This document shows, piece after piece, positions 1 to 8,000 of a DNA stretch of 28,768 nt. The translations under genes and the position numbers were made by a program. The stretch's first letter is position 1; each line of letters opens with the position of its first letter. Source of the stretch: JBOGCH01 sp051656645 (GTDB lineage: Bacteria > Bacteroidota > Bacteroidia > Bacteroidales > Marinifilaceae). Below the pieces are notes generated by a model, which did not search any database, had not been told where the DNA came from, and saw only the letters and a program-made list of their open reading frames with translations. The stretch is from assembly GCA_051656645.1 (NCBI GenBank), contig JBOGCH010000030.1, forward strand, positions 1-28,768, in the 5' to 3' direction.

Positions 1-277
1 AAAATAATACTAAAAATATATTACAAATATAATTAACTTTATTTTAACTCTAGTTATAAATATTGTATTTTTTACACTGGATAATAAAATTCCACTGATT
101 CATATTTTATTTACGTCACAAATAATAAATCCCATACCATCAAAACACATATCATCATCTATATTTGGTATCATCGTCACACAAAAACAACACATACGTA
201 GAGAAAATGTAGAGACTTCGTAATATTCACTTAATCTTATCCTACTATTCTTGCACTGAATATAAAACAACACTACA
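1..277. other. gene-free AT-rich leader region
   Basis: This stretch precedes the metallophosphoesterase gene. It is very AT-rich and shows no convincing coding frame; the only open frame is a short minus-strand one that runs into the start of the downstream gene and has no recognisable protein features. I do not find a TAnnTTTG promoter box at a sensible distance from the start at 278, so the promoter of that gene is not identified. Confidence 0.5.
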
Positions 278-1642
278 ATGAAAATTAAACAATTCAACAT
301 TAAGTCTTGGTTATTTATGGCACTTTGCTTCATGGTGTCATGCAGTGAAAGCGAATCTTTTCAAGAACCGGATAAGGACGAATCGGATACACAAACAGAA
401 GCACCGCAACAAATTAAAATAGCGGTATTCTCGGACACACACCTCATGGATCCTCAACTTTTAATATCCGAAGGGAGTGCATTTGAAACCTACATTAATC
501 ACGACCGGAAAATGCTTAAGGAATCTACGGCAATTCTAGATGAACTCCTAAATAAATTAGAGAATGAAAAACCGGATATCGTTCTCGTCCCAGGCGATTT
601 GACAAAAGACGGTGCCGAATCATCCCATTTATTATTTGCAAATAACTATTTATCCACATTAAAAAAACGCGGAGCAAAAATATTTGTCGTTCCGGGAAAT
701 CATGATATTAATAATCCGCATGCTGTATCTTTTGACGGTGACAGCAAAACTCGCGTTAAAAGCGTTTCTAAAGACGAGTTCGCAAACATCTATGGCGAAT
801 ATGGATATAACAACGCCATAGCAAAAGACAACTATTCACTTACCTATGTTGCCGAACCATTTAGTAACTTGCGTATTTTAGGGATCGATGCATGCAAATA
901 CGAAGAGAACAACTTTACAGATGATATTTGTGTTACAGCAGGCGCCATTAAACCGCAAACAATGGAGTTTATCCGCGCACAAGCGGCAGATGCTAAAGCA
1001 AAAAACATTCGCCTCATCGCCGTTATGCACCACGGCCTTATTGAGCACTGGAAAATGCAGGAAACACTTATGGCCGAATATTTAATTGACAATTGGCGTA
1101 CATATGCCGATGAGTTTGCCGAATTGGGTATTCAATTAACATTCACCGGTCATTTTCATGCACAGGACATCGTAAAGCATGAAACAAATACAAATTTTGC
1201 GTTCGACATTGAAACAGGATCCATGGTCACCTATCCATGTCCATTCCGCCTTGCCACAATAAGTGATAATTCTATTACCATTGAATCTAAATTTATTAAA
1301 AACATAAACTATAATACTCAAGGTAAAGAATTTCCTCTTTACGCGAAAGAGTATGTTGAATCCGGAATAGGAAATCTAATACTAGGTTACTTACCTCTTC
1401 CTGAAAATGTAGTCAACATAGTTATGCCCCTAGCATCAAATGCAATTATAGCGCACTATACAGGCGATGAGCAAATTGATGATGCCGAATTGAAAAAAAT
1501 TAATAGTGTTGCAATGGCAGCTAACATTGTAGCACCCGGAATGGGCGATTTCCTAAAAAATGCCGCATTAGGGCTGTGGACAGACTTAAAACCCGCAGAC
1601 AATAATATAACTATTAACTTAATCACAGGCGAAACAAAATAG
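278..1642 (+). CDS. calcineurin-like metallophosphoesterase lipoprotein
   Basis: Probable exported phosphodiesterase or phosphatase of the calcineurin-like superfamily, anchored as a lipoprotein. The 454-residue protein starts with a basic/hydrophobic signal peptide ending in MVSC (Cys22), followed by a Ser/Glu/Asp-rich linker. The dimetal site motifs appear in family order: FSDTH (D53, H55), PGDLTKDG (D107), PGNHD (N141, H142), MHHG (H251, H252) and GHFH (291-294). Family members hydrolyse diverse phosphoesters, so the substrate cannot be read from the sequence. It is the first of three consecutive plus-strand genes for exported hydrolases, but a strong hairpin follows it and 276 bp separate it from the next gene, so it is probably its own transcription unit. 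The ATG is chosen because the signal peptide begins there. Confidence 0.93.
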   Translation: MKIKQFNIKSWLFMALCFMVSCSESESFQEPDKDESDTQTEAPQQIKIAVFSDTHLMDPQLLISEGSAFETYINHDRKMLKESTAILDELLNKLENEKPDIVLVPGDLTKDGAESSHLLFANNYLSTLKKRGAKIFVVPGNHDINNPHAVSFDGDSKTRVKSVSKDEFANIYGEYGYNNAIAKDNYSLTYVAEPFSNLRILGIDACKYEENNFTDDICVTAGAIKPQTMEFIRAQAADAKAKNIRLIAVMHHGLIEHWKMQETLMAEYLIDNWRTYADEFAELGIQLTFTGHFHAQDIVKHETNTNFAFDIETGSMVTYPCPFRLATISDNSITIESKFIKNINYNTQGKEFPLYAKEYVESGIGNLILGYLPLPENVVNIVMPLASNAIIAHYTGDEQIDDAELKKINSVAMAANIVAPGMGDFLKNAALGLWTDLKPADNNITINLITGETK

Positions 1643-1662
1643 TTATTATTCACATCATCGTC

Positions 1663-1693
1663 AAAGAGCGGCAAACGTAATTTGCCGCTCTTT
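1663..1693 (+). terminator. intrinsic terminator after the metallophosphoesterase
   Basis: Perfect 13-bp inverted repeat (1663-1675 with 1681-1693), loop CGTAA, GC-rich core GAGCGGC, flanked by A and T runs. It starts 20 nt after the stop codon. Confidence 0.8.
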
Positions 1694-1918
1694 ATTCTTA
1701 TATCCATCCATCACAATCCCATACAGGTTAAATTTGTAATTTTGTTAATTATCTACGGACAATTTGTGTATTATTATTAGTTTATGGTTAACTTCGTTGC
1801 ACAGACTATATTAAATCACCAAATAGTAATATACACATAGCGACTACTTGCATAAACAAACTTCTAAGCTGTCTATGCAGGTTAATCCCTATCGTAATTA
1901 AAAACAAATTATTAACGT

Positions 1919-3442
1919 ATGAAAATCTTTGTCTATTGGGTCACATTCCTATCATTACTAATCATTAATCCCATTTCATCCGTTGCACAAACGGACACTA
2001 TCCATCATTTTGACCAACAAAAGTTGCCGGCCCCATTTTCCGATGACTATCCTCACTTTGAAGAGTTATATTACACAGCATGGAGTATTGCACAAAAACA
2101 CATACAATACAATGCAGTGATGCCCCAACCTCTATTTATAGACGAGGCTTTCTGTAAAATTAACGACTGGATTTGGGATACCAACTTTATGTTAATGTAC
2201 TGGAGATACGCCTATCACCTTGGACCTTGGATTCTCACCAACAACAATTTCTATGGTCCCATTCACAACCAAGAAAAAACAGCCGGAAAAATACACATCC
2301 CCGACAATCCTCCCATGTTTGCATGGACAGAGAATTTATACAACCACATGAGTGGCGATAAAGAACACTTAAACACACTATTACTCCAAAAACAATACTT
2401 ACAACGCCATTTTCATTGGTTTGACACCATTACTCCGGGACAATCCATTGCCGGCAGTGCAATTACGTGCTTACAGAGAAATGACAAAGGTTACTTCTGG
2501 GAAGGCGGACGCAGTGGAATGGACAACACCCCGCGAGGTCGCACCTACGAGGCAGTTAAGGAGGATAGACCAAACAATCCCAATATGTTATGGATTGATG
2601 CCATTGCTCAACAAGCATTAACTGCCAATCAAATCAGTATACTGTACACCAAACTGGGTAATAAAAAAGAAGCAAACCAATGGCAACATAAACATGACTC
2701 CATTGCATCTATTATTAATAAATTATATTGGGATTCCGAGGACGGTTTCTATTATGACATTGATAATCGCGATAACAAGAAAATAAAAGTTGCTACACCT
2801 GCATCGTATTGGGTCCTACTAGCAGGAGCCGCTTCTAAAAAACAGGCCAAACTAATGGCACAAAAAGCTGCGTCCGCTACTTGGTTTGGAGCAAGTATCC
2901 CATTTACAACATTACGTCCCAACGACTCCAATTACAGCTCCGACGGCGACTACTGGCGAGGCGCTCTATGGTTGCCAACGGCTTATATGAGTATTAAAGC
3001 TCTAGACCGCTATAACTACCGAGACATCACCCACAACGCAGCCATCAAAATTATAAATCATCAATATAAAACATATAAAGAATTTACACCGCACACCATC
3101 TGGGAATGCTACAGTCCAACAGAAGCAAAACCGTCATTCAGACATGATCATCAAAGCTACGTTCGTCCTGATTTTTGCGGCTGGAGTGCATTAGGTCCCA
3201 TCTCTCTTTTCATTGAAAACGTATTGGGCTTCTATGATATTGACGCATGGAATAATACAATTAAATGGGATAAACGGCTAACTAAACCACACGGTATTCG
3301 CAATTTGCACTTCGGAGATATTACTACAGACATTGTTTGGGACGGTAAAGAAGTAATTGCCACTGCAAATAAACCTTATACCCTATTGGTAAATGGTAAA
3401 AAAATAAAAGTAAAGGTTATTCCCGCAAACCACAAACAGTAA
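1919..3442 (+). CDS. secreted (alpha/alpha)6 glycoside hydrolase, MGH1/GH63/GH37-like
   Basis: Exported glycosidase of the six-hairpin toroid fold (trehalase, GH63 and MGH1-like group). The 507-residue protein has a signal peptide (about residues 1-24, cleavage after VAQ) and then an all-helical body. Family features visible: an aromatic WIWDTNF segment (84-90), SGMDNTPRG (199-207), whose Asp202 aligns with the catalytic acid of the GH63 SGWDNSPR motif, DGDYWRGALW (342-351), and IWECYSP (394-400), with Glu396 as candidate base. The C-terminal 70 residues look like a small beta domain. The substrate is unknown; alpha-glucosidic or alpha-mannosidic linkages are usual in this group. The sialidase gene follows after 39 nt, so the two are probably co-transcribed and act on the same glycan in the periplasm or outside the cell. 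Confidence 0.85.
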   Translation: MKIFVYWVTFLSLLIINPISSVAQTDTIHHFDQQKLPAPFSDDYPHFEELYYTAWSIAQKHIQYNAVMPQPLFIDEAFCKINDWIWDTNFMLMYWRYAYHLGPWILTNNNFYGPIHNQEKTAGKIHIPDNPPMFAWTENLYNHMSGDKEHLNTLLLQKQYLQRHFHWFDTITPGQSIAGSAITCLQRNDKGYFWEGGRSGMDNTPRGRTYEAVKEDRPNNPNMLWIDAIAQQALTANQISILYTKLGNKKEANQWQHKHDSIASIINKLYWDSEDGFYYDIDNRDNKKIKVATPASYWVLLAGAASKKQAKLMAQKAASATWFGASIPFTTLRPNDSNYSSDGDYWRGALWLPTAYMSIKALDRYNYRDITHNAAIKIINHQYKTYKEFTPHTIWECYSPTEAKPSFRHDHQSYVRPDFCGWSALGPISLFIENVLGFYDIDAWNNTIKWDKRLTKPHGIRNLHFGDITTDIVWDGKEVIATANKPYTLLVNGKKIKVKVIPANHKQ

Positions 3443-3481
3443 CAAAAAAACATTATCATTAAACATAACAAAAACAAACAA

Positions 3482-4972
3482 ATGAAGTATCTATCTATTC
3501 TATTTTGTATTTGTCTATCCATTCTCTCCGGACATGCACAAAACATTGACGTGAAAGCTTTAACAATGAAAAATCTTCCCAATAAGGACAGTCATCTAAT
3601 TCATTATTATCAGCTTCAATCATCAAACAATGACATAACGCAAAAACTATATTCACAGTGCGAAACACTACTTACTCAAAAAGGTCTATCCGTGCGCAGA
3701 GCAAAAGCCGACACAATTGCAGACCTTATTATAAATGTTGATAAACTGACACAACCATCAGCAAGAAAAATTGTTAACATCATACATAAAGAATTCTACT
3801 CAGGGAGTCGTCCGGAAATTAGTACCGCCTTTGCTATGGACATTGACGGTTATCCGGAATTTCGTATACCAACAGTTGTTTCAACAAAGCCGGGTGTAGT
3901 ATTGGCATTCATTGAAGCACGTAAACACCACGGAGCCGACCAAGCAGAGAATGACATTTTAGTACGTACAAGTACCGATTATGGTAAAACATGGGGAGAC
4001 ATAAAAGTCATTGATAGCCAAGGAGCAGCAAGTCTCAACAACCCATGCGCCGTATATGTGCCATCAACAAAAGAGGTACTACTTATGTATCAAAGTTTTC
4101 CTCCAAAAACGAACGAAGGATCGGTAAATGCAGGTTTTGAAGGAGAAAGAGTGGTACGCACCTATATTGTCCGAAGCAGCGACAACGGACTTAATTGGAG
4201 TAAACCCCAAGATATTACTCGCCAAGTAAAGCACCAAAACACCTATTCTTATTGTAGCGGCCCCGGTATAGGCATCATAGACGGTACAGGTCGCATTGTG
4301 ATGCCATACAATGCCAACGGCGCAAGCAAATGGTTCAATTATCTAGTAATCTCCGATGATAACGGTAAAAGCTGGACAATTACTGAAGGACAATCACAAT
4401 ACGGCTCAAACGAGAGTCAAGTGGCTTGGCTCGATGGCGATAGATATTTAGTCAACGCCCGTTCACACCGTTTTATTGGCGACACTGCAACACTTGCTCC
4501 TAAAGGATGGAGCCCCTGGAACTTTATGAAAGTTACCCGCAACAGAGCCAATATGCTAGTTGAATTACCCAAAGGCGAAAAAACAGCACTTTGGCACGCC
4601 ACTAAAATTATGGACAACCAACCCGATCCAACATGTCAAGGTTCAATACTCAAGTTACATAATATAAAAGGAAAACCACTACTGCTAAGCAATCCTGCAA
4701 ATCAGCTTACCTATCCAAGTGAAAAAAGAGGCGGTTTCCATGCCACTCCACCTATGCGAATGAATGGAACCGTGAAATTAAGTTATGACAATGGCGAAAC
4801 GTGGAGCTGTCAAAAACGCATATACGGTAATCCATTAACTGAATATCAGTACTCTGTCCTTACAGATTTAGGGGACGGCAAAGTAGGTGTTATTTTCGAA
4901 GCAAATGGCTATATTAAATTCGCCCGTTTCGATATTAAATGGTTGCAAGGCAACACTAAAAACATTGATTAA
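3482..4972 (+). CDS. exo-alpha-sialidase, GH33
   Basis: Removes terminal sialic acids from glycoconjugates. The 496-residue protein has a signal peptide (1-19, cut near GHA-Q). Residues 25-110 form an extra N-terminal domain resembling the carbohydrate-binding BNR_assoc_N module of Bacteroidetes sialidases. The six-bladed propeller follows: FRIP at 127-130 (Arg128, first of the arginine triad), general acid candidate Asp153, and four Asp boxes at 164-171 (STDYGKTW), 232-239, 291-298 and 434-441. Glu311 and Tyr457 (YSVL) fit the Glu/Tyr nucleophile pair; Arg327 could be the second triad arginine. Placement behind the glycosidase suggests one polysaccharide-degrading transcript. No SusC/SusD pair, sialic-acid lyase or transporter is in the window, so what happens to the released sugar is not shown. 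A hairpin terminator follows at once. Confidence 0.93.
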   Translation: MKYLSILFCICLSILSGHAQNIDVKALTMKNLPNKDSHLIHYYQLQSSNNDITQKLYSQCETLLTQKGLSVRRAKADTIADLIINVDKLTQPSARKIVNIIHKEFYSGSRPEISTAFAMDIDGYPEFRIPTVVSTKPGVVLAFIEARKHHGADQAENDILVRTSTDYGKTWGDIKVIDSQGAASLNNPCAVYVPSTKEVLLMYQSFPPKTNEGSVNAGFEGERVVRTYIVRSSDNGLNWSKPQDITRQVKHQNTYSYCSGPGIGIIDGTGRIVMPYNANGASKWFNYLVISDDNGKSWTITEGQSQYGSNESQVAWLDGDRYLVNARSHRFIGDTATLAPKGWSPWNFMKVTRNRANMLVELPKGEKTALWHATKIMDNQPDPTCQGSILKLHNIKGKPLLLSNPANQLTYPSEKRGGFHATPPMRMNGTVKLSYDNGETWSCQKRIYGNPLTEYQYSVLTDLGDGKVGVIFEANGYIKFARFDIKWLQGNTKNID

Positions 4973-4978
4973 ACACAC

Positions 4979-5012
4979 AAAGAGAGATTACAACATGAAG
5001 TAATCTCTCTTT
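4979..5012 (+). terminator. intrinsic terminator after the sialidase
   Basis: Inverted repeat of 13 bp (4979-4991 with 5000-5012) with an 8-nt loop, followed by TTGTTTATAT. It begins seven bases after the sialidase stop and closes the two-gene glycosidase unit. Confidence 0.75.
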
Positions 5013-5268
5013 GTTTATATAGCAACATTATATGAGTTTATCCATTTGTTATTTACCTAATCTCTCAACTCCATCAAAACCAAATTGTGCAACAATGATT
5101 TTATCTCTTCAGTCCAGAATAATTTCCGATAAATAACACTTTCTTCTTCATAAATTGATATTATATAATATTGAAAATAACTTGATTGGCTTACAACTGA
5201 ATTCAGTTTCTACGATATCCATGGACAAGTAAATTACATTCTAAAATAATAGTTCACATCAACACACA

Positions 5269-5395
5269 CTCCTGTTGTGTGTATCGACTAGGTTACGACA
5301 AGGTTTCGACTAGGTTTCCACTAGTATGGTACCCCAATAGTAGTCGAAACCTAGTCGAAACCTTGTCGTAACCTAGTCGAAACCCTTAACAGGGG
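5269..5395. repeat. large palindrome of 11-nt tandem units (TTTCGACTAGG type)
   Basis: The left half carries four head-to-tail 11-nt units: TATCGACTAGG (5282-5292), TTACGACAAGG (5293-5303), TTTCGACTAGG (5304-5314) and TTTCCACTAGT (5315-5325). The right half carries the inverse units at 5339-5349, 5350-5360, 5361-5371 and 5372-5382. The arms 5284-5318 and 5346-5380 are perfectly complementary over 35 nt, including the unit-specific variants. The centre is 13 nt and holds the palindrome GGTACC. Outside the arms there is a 7 x 7 mismatch, then 8 more paired positions (5269-5276 with 5388-5395, one G-T). No terminal target duplication is visible. The same architecture with a different core recurs at 28693-28768. 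Confidence 0.9.
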
Positions 5396-5403
5396 CAAAG
5401 GGA

Positions 5404-5439
5404 GGTAGCTACCCTATTTTAGGTACCTTGTTACCTAAA
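5404..5439. repeat. two small palindromes flanking the large element
   Basis: GGTAGCTACC (5404-5413) is a perfect 10-bp palindrome. TTTAGGTA (5418-5425) pairs with TACCTAAA (5432-5439) around a 6-nt loop. Both lie 9 to 45 nt beyond the large palindrome and share GGTA/TACC with its GGTACC centre. Function unknown. Confidence 0.6.
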
Positions 5440-5644
5440 CGGAATCATACAATTACCAAACTTATACTCCCACATTCACATAGTGATTACAGAATAAGGC
5501 TCAATAACATCTCATAGATATGCATTCACGGACACATCTATGTTTAATTATTACAAGGAAAATAATTCTCCAAAGTTATCATACATAACGTTCTCATCCG
5601 GAGAGAATACATGGGTAAATAATTAAGCAACCCAATAATAATTG

Positions 5645-5652
5645 TACCTTTG
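5645..5652 (+). promoter_or_regulatory. candidate -7 box of the MFS gene
   Basis: TACCTTTG matches the Bacteroidetes -7 consensus TAnnTTTG exactly and lies 20 nt before the ATG at 5673. No TTG is found at the -33 position, so this is a weak promoter or one needing an activator. Confidence 0.45.
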
Positions 5653-5672
5653 ACATGTAAAATACAGTGTAC

Positions 5673-6923
5673 ATGAATAATTATCCGGGTAAGGCATTTT
5701 TAGCACATTTGACAGAATCGTTGGAGTCGCGTAATTTTCGACTTTATTTTGGAGGTATGTCCTTATCGCTCATCGGTACTTGGATGCAACAAATTGCCAT
5801 GAGTTGGTTGGTGTTTGAAATGACCGGATCACTTATAAGTTTGGCAACTATAACGTTTCTGGCTCAAATTCCCATACTTATTACAACGCCATTCCTTTCC
5901 CTACTGGTAGATAGGTACGACAGACGGCGTATTCTTATTTTTACGCAAACTATGTCCGCTATCCAAGCTTCAATTTTGGCATGGCTAACATTGACAGACA
6001 GAGTGGAGGTGTGGCATTTAATGGCACTTAGTCTGCTTATTGGACTAATAAACTCATTAGATAATCCCACACGGCAGGCTTTCTATCCCTCGCTTGTAGA
6101 GAAACGTTTACTTAGTAATGCCATTGCACTTAATTCGGCAGTAATTAATGGCTCTAGATTGATTGGTCCCGCTGTTGGTGGTATTATTATTGCCGGTATT
6201 GGATGTGGATTGTGCTTTTTAATTAATGCCGTGAGTTATTTTGCAGTAATAGCTTCGCTAATGCTTATGCGTAATACGCCCTCTCCTATAAATAAAACAC
6301 ATGAGGCGGCAGGAAAATCGCTTATTGAAGGTTGGAATTATATTTGTAATAATATCCCCATACGTACCCTGCTGTTACTTATGGCCGGCGTAAGTACGTT
6401 TGCATTACCATTAATGACATTTATCCCGGCATATGCCAAAACAATTTTACTTGGTGACAGTCAAACCCTAGGAACATTACTGTCACTAACAGGTGTAGGC
6501 TCCTTTGCAGCAGCTATTTATTTGGCTGCTAGACGCTCTGTACAAGGCTTAGAGAAGGTTATTGGTTACACTACTGTAATCCTTGCTATTGGCATTTTAC
6601 TGTTAAGTATTATACGCTTTCACTTTTTAGCCTACGTGGCTTGTGTTGTTATTGGCTTTACCATGATTACCACCGTTGCAGCCATTAATACATTGCTTCA
6701 ATCCATATCGGACGAGCATATGCGCGGACGTGTTATGGGCTATATGGCTATGACGTTTACCGGTGTATCGCCTATTGGCGGAATGTTTTTGGCAACCTTG
6801 GAACATTATTTAACTCTGCAACAAATTCTTATTACGGGCGGAACAATAACCTTGCTAATATCGGCAATATACGCAATTTATCGGCACCACTCAGCTGCCT
6901 TTGTTATTCAACTTCCGCGGTAA
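5673..6923 (+). CDS. MFS transporter, MFS_3/EntS-like exporter
   Basis: Inner-membrane drug/metabolite exporter of the major facilitator superfamily, closest in style to the MFS_3 (enterobactin exporter EntS-like) group. About 416 residues with roughly twelve hydrophobic helices. The loop between helices 2 and 3 carries the MFS motif A (LLVDRYDRRR, about residues 78-86), and the NPTRQAFYPSLV stretch after helix 4 is typical of this subgroup. The ATG at 5673 is chosen; an in-frame GTG two codons upstream is possible. It is flanked by the palindromic intergenic region and, 3', by the EF-P promoter, so it looks monocistronic. The substrate cannot be inferred; no biosynthetic or siderophore gene is adjacent. 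Confidence 0.9.
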   Translation: MNNYPGKAFLAHLTESLESRNFRLYFGGMSLSLIGTWMQQIAMSWLVFEMTGSLISLATITFLAQIPILITTPFLSLLVDRYDRRRILIFTQTMSAIQASILAWLTLTDRVEVWHLMALSLLIGLINSLDNPTRQAFYPSLVEKRLLSNAIALNSAVINGSRLIGPAVGGIIIAGIGCGLCFLINAVSYFAVIASLMLMRNTPSPINKTHEAAGKSLIEGWNYICNNIPIRTLLLLMAGVSTFALPLMTFIPAYAKTILLGDSQTLGTLLSLTGVGSFAAAIYLAARRSVQGLEKVIGYTTVILAIGILLLSIIRFHFLAYVACVVIGFTMITTVAAINTLLQSISDEHMRGRVMGYMAMTFTGVSPIGGMFLATLEHYLTLQQILITGGTITLLISAIYAIYRHHSAAFVIQLPR

Positions 6924-6946
6924 GCTACCATTATGTTGAGTTCCAA

Positions 6947-6978
6947 TTTGTACTATTGAGAGCATTTCATTATATTTG
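6947..6978 (+). promoter_or_regulatory. promoter of efp
   Basis: TTTG (6947-6950), 20 nt, then TATATTTG (6971-6978), matching the Bacteroidetes TTTG-N19/20-TAnnTTTG architecture. Transcription should start near 6985, about 65 nt before the ATG at 7052. Confidence 0.65.
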
Positions 6979-7019
6979 CGCCCTAAACGTTTATGTATTA
7001 ATAAATAACTAAATAAAAC

Positions 7020-7034
7020 GGAGGCACATGCCTC
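7020..7034 (+). promoter_or_regulatory. small hairpin with SD-like GGAGG and an upstream in-frame ATG
   Basis: GAGGCA (7021-7026) pairs with TGCCTC (7029-7034) around CA. The stem encloses an in-frame ATG (7028) and most of a GGAGG (7020-7024), 18 nt before the conserved EF-P start. It either marks an alternative N-terminus of eight extra residues or a leader structure. Strong Shine-Dalgarno sequences are rare elsewhere in this window. Confidence 0.4.
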
Positions 7035-7051
7035 TAAATAATAGTAAAAAT

Positions 7052-7621
7052 ATGGCAAGTACAGCAGATTTCCGTAACGGATTATGTATCCACTTTAAAG
7101 ATGATTTATACACAATTGTGCAATTCCAACACGTAAAACCTGGAAAAGGTCCTGCGTTTGTGCGTACAAAACTACGTAACGTTAAAACGGGACGTATGCT
7201 TGAAAACACTTTCAACTCGGGTGTTAAAGTTGATACAGCGCGTATTGAGCGTCGTCCATGTCAGTTCCTTTACAAAGAGGGCGATGAGTTCGTAATGATG
7301 AACACTGAAACTTTTGACCAATTACATATTGCTGAAGGCATGATCAATGCTCCTCAATTTCTTAAAGAAGGTGATATGGTTGAAATGGTGGTACATGCTG
7401 ATACTGAGACTCCACTTTATGTTGAGCTTCAACCATCGGTTGTATTAGAAGTTGTTTATACAGAGCCAGGACTTAGAGGTGATACTGCTTCTTCAACAGC
7501 ATTAAAAGCTGCCGAAGTTGAAGGTGGTGCTCGTGTTATGGTTCCTTTATTTGTTGAAATGGGTGAAAAAATCCGTATCGATACAACTACTGGAGACTAC
7601 GTTGAGCGTGTACGTAACTAA
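7052..7621 (+). CDS. efp: translation elongation factor P
   Basis: EF-P enters the ribosomal E site and rescues stalling at polyproline stretches. The 189-residue protein has the usual three beta domains: an N-terminal KOW-like domain with the tip loop KPGKGPAF (Lys32 at the position post-translationally modified in other EF-Ps), a middle OB domain (ERRPCQFLYKEGDEF), and the C-terminal OB domain with the signature YTEPGLRGDTAS. The start at 7052 (MASTADFRNG) fits the family length and the usual Bacteroidetes N-terminus; an in-frame ATG at 7028 would add MPLNNSKN. It is monocistronic, with a promoter at 6947-6978 and a strong terminator. No modification enzyme (EpmA/EpmB type) is in the window. 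Confidence 0.96.
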   Translation: MASTADFRNGLCIHFKDDLYTIVQFQHVKPGKGPAFVRTKLRNVKTGRMLENTFNSGVKVDTARIERRPCQFLYKEGDEFVMMNTETFDQLHIAEGMINAPQFLKEGDMVEMVVHADTETPLYVELQPSVVLEVVYTEPGLRGDTASSTALKAAEVEGGARVMVPLFVEMGEKIRIDTTTGDYVERVRN

Positions 7622-7645
7622 TAACGTTACATTACAAGATATGAG

Positions 7646-7676
7646 GGATGTGTCGCATTGACACATCCTTTTTTTT
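7646..7676 (+). terminator. intrinsic terminator of efp
   Basis: GGATGTGTC (7646-7654) pairs with GACACATCC (7660-7668) around GCATT, followed by eight T residues. A textbook terminator 22 nt after the stop. Confidence 0.9.
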
Positions 7677-7958
7677 ATTCCCACCGCTAAGTACATAGGC
7701 TAGACCAAACTATACGCTAGCTTTATAGAAAAACTATGAGATGTCTGCAATAATCCTAGGGAACATTTAGCTTTTATGCTGTTTTAGCATAGAATGCTGA
7801 ATTAAAAAACTACTTAACTACAACAAAACCTATGTAACATATTGAGGAGTTATAGCTACAAAAGCAGATAACAACTACTTATAATACAAGTTATTGCTGA
7901 TTATTATATATTTAATTAAAAAAACCAGCGGTTTAGCAATTATTTTATTAAGTTTTTA

Positions 7959-7966
7959 TAGTTTTG
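7959..7966 (+). promoter_or_regulatory. candidate -7 box of the ROK gene
   Basis: TAGTTTTG fits TAnnTTTG; the -33 region is poor (only TTTA, about 23 nt upstream). A start near 7973 would give an 86-nt leader and put the inverted repeat 7973-8000 directly at the transcription start. Confidence 0.4.
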
Positions 7967-7972
7967 TAAAAT

Positions 7973-8000
7973 CAAAAACGTTAGCTTTATATCGTTTTTG
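7973..8000. promoter_or_regulatory. candidate ROK operator, 8-bp inverted repeat
   Basis: CAAAAACG (7973-7980) and CGTTTTTG (7993-8000) are perfect inverse copies with a 12-nt spacer, so half-site centres are 20 bp apart (two helical turns), as expected for a dimeric winged-helix repressor. It lies just downstream of the putative -7 box and 58 bp before the repressor gene, which suggests autoregulation. Confidence 0.45.

Larger units (their letters stand above)
5013..5666. other. 654-bp gene-free region with several palindromes
   Basis: No coding frame is supported on either strand. It contains the large 11-nt-unit palindrome (5269-5395), two small palindromes right after it (5404-5413 and 5418-5439), a weak 7-bp inverted repeat (5513-5519 with 5536-5542) and the putative promoter of the MFS gene. 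The remaining sequence is plain AT-rich DNA. Confidence 0.6.

Noticed and set aside
100..333. 77-codon minus-strand frame at the window start
   Set aside because: It overlaps the signal-peptide region of the metallophosphoesterase gene, has no family features, and fits random AT-rich sequence.
5282..5382. CRISPR array or transposon for the 11-nt repeats
   Set aside because: Units are only 11 nt, contiguous without spacers, and inverted. No cas gene, transposase or target duplication is visible.
7028..7051. N-terminal extension of EF-P from the ATG at 7028
   Set aside because: The family N-terminus fits the ATG at 7052; the upstream ATG is kept only as a finding.
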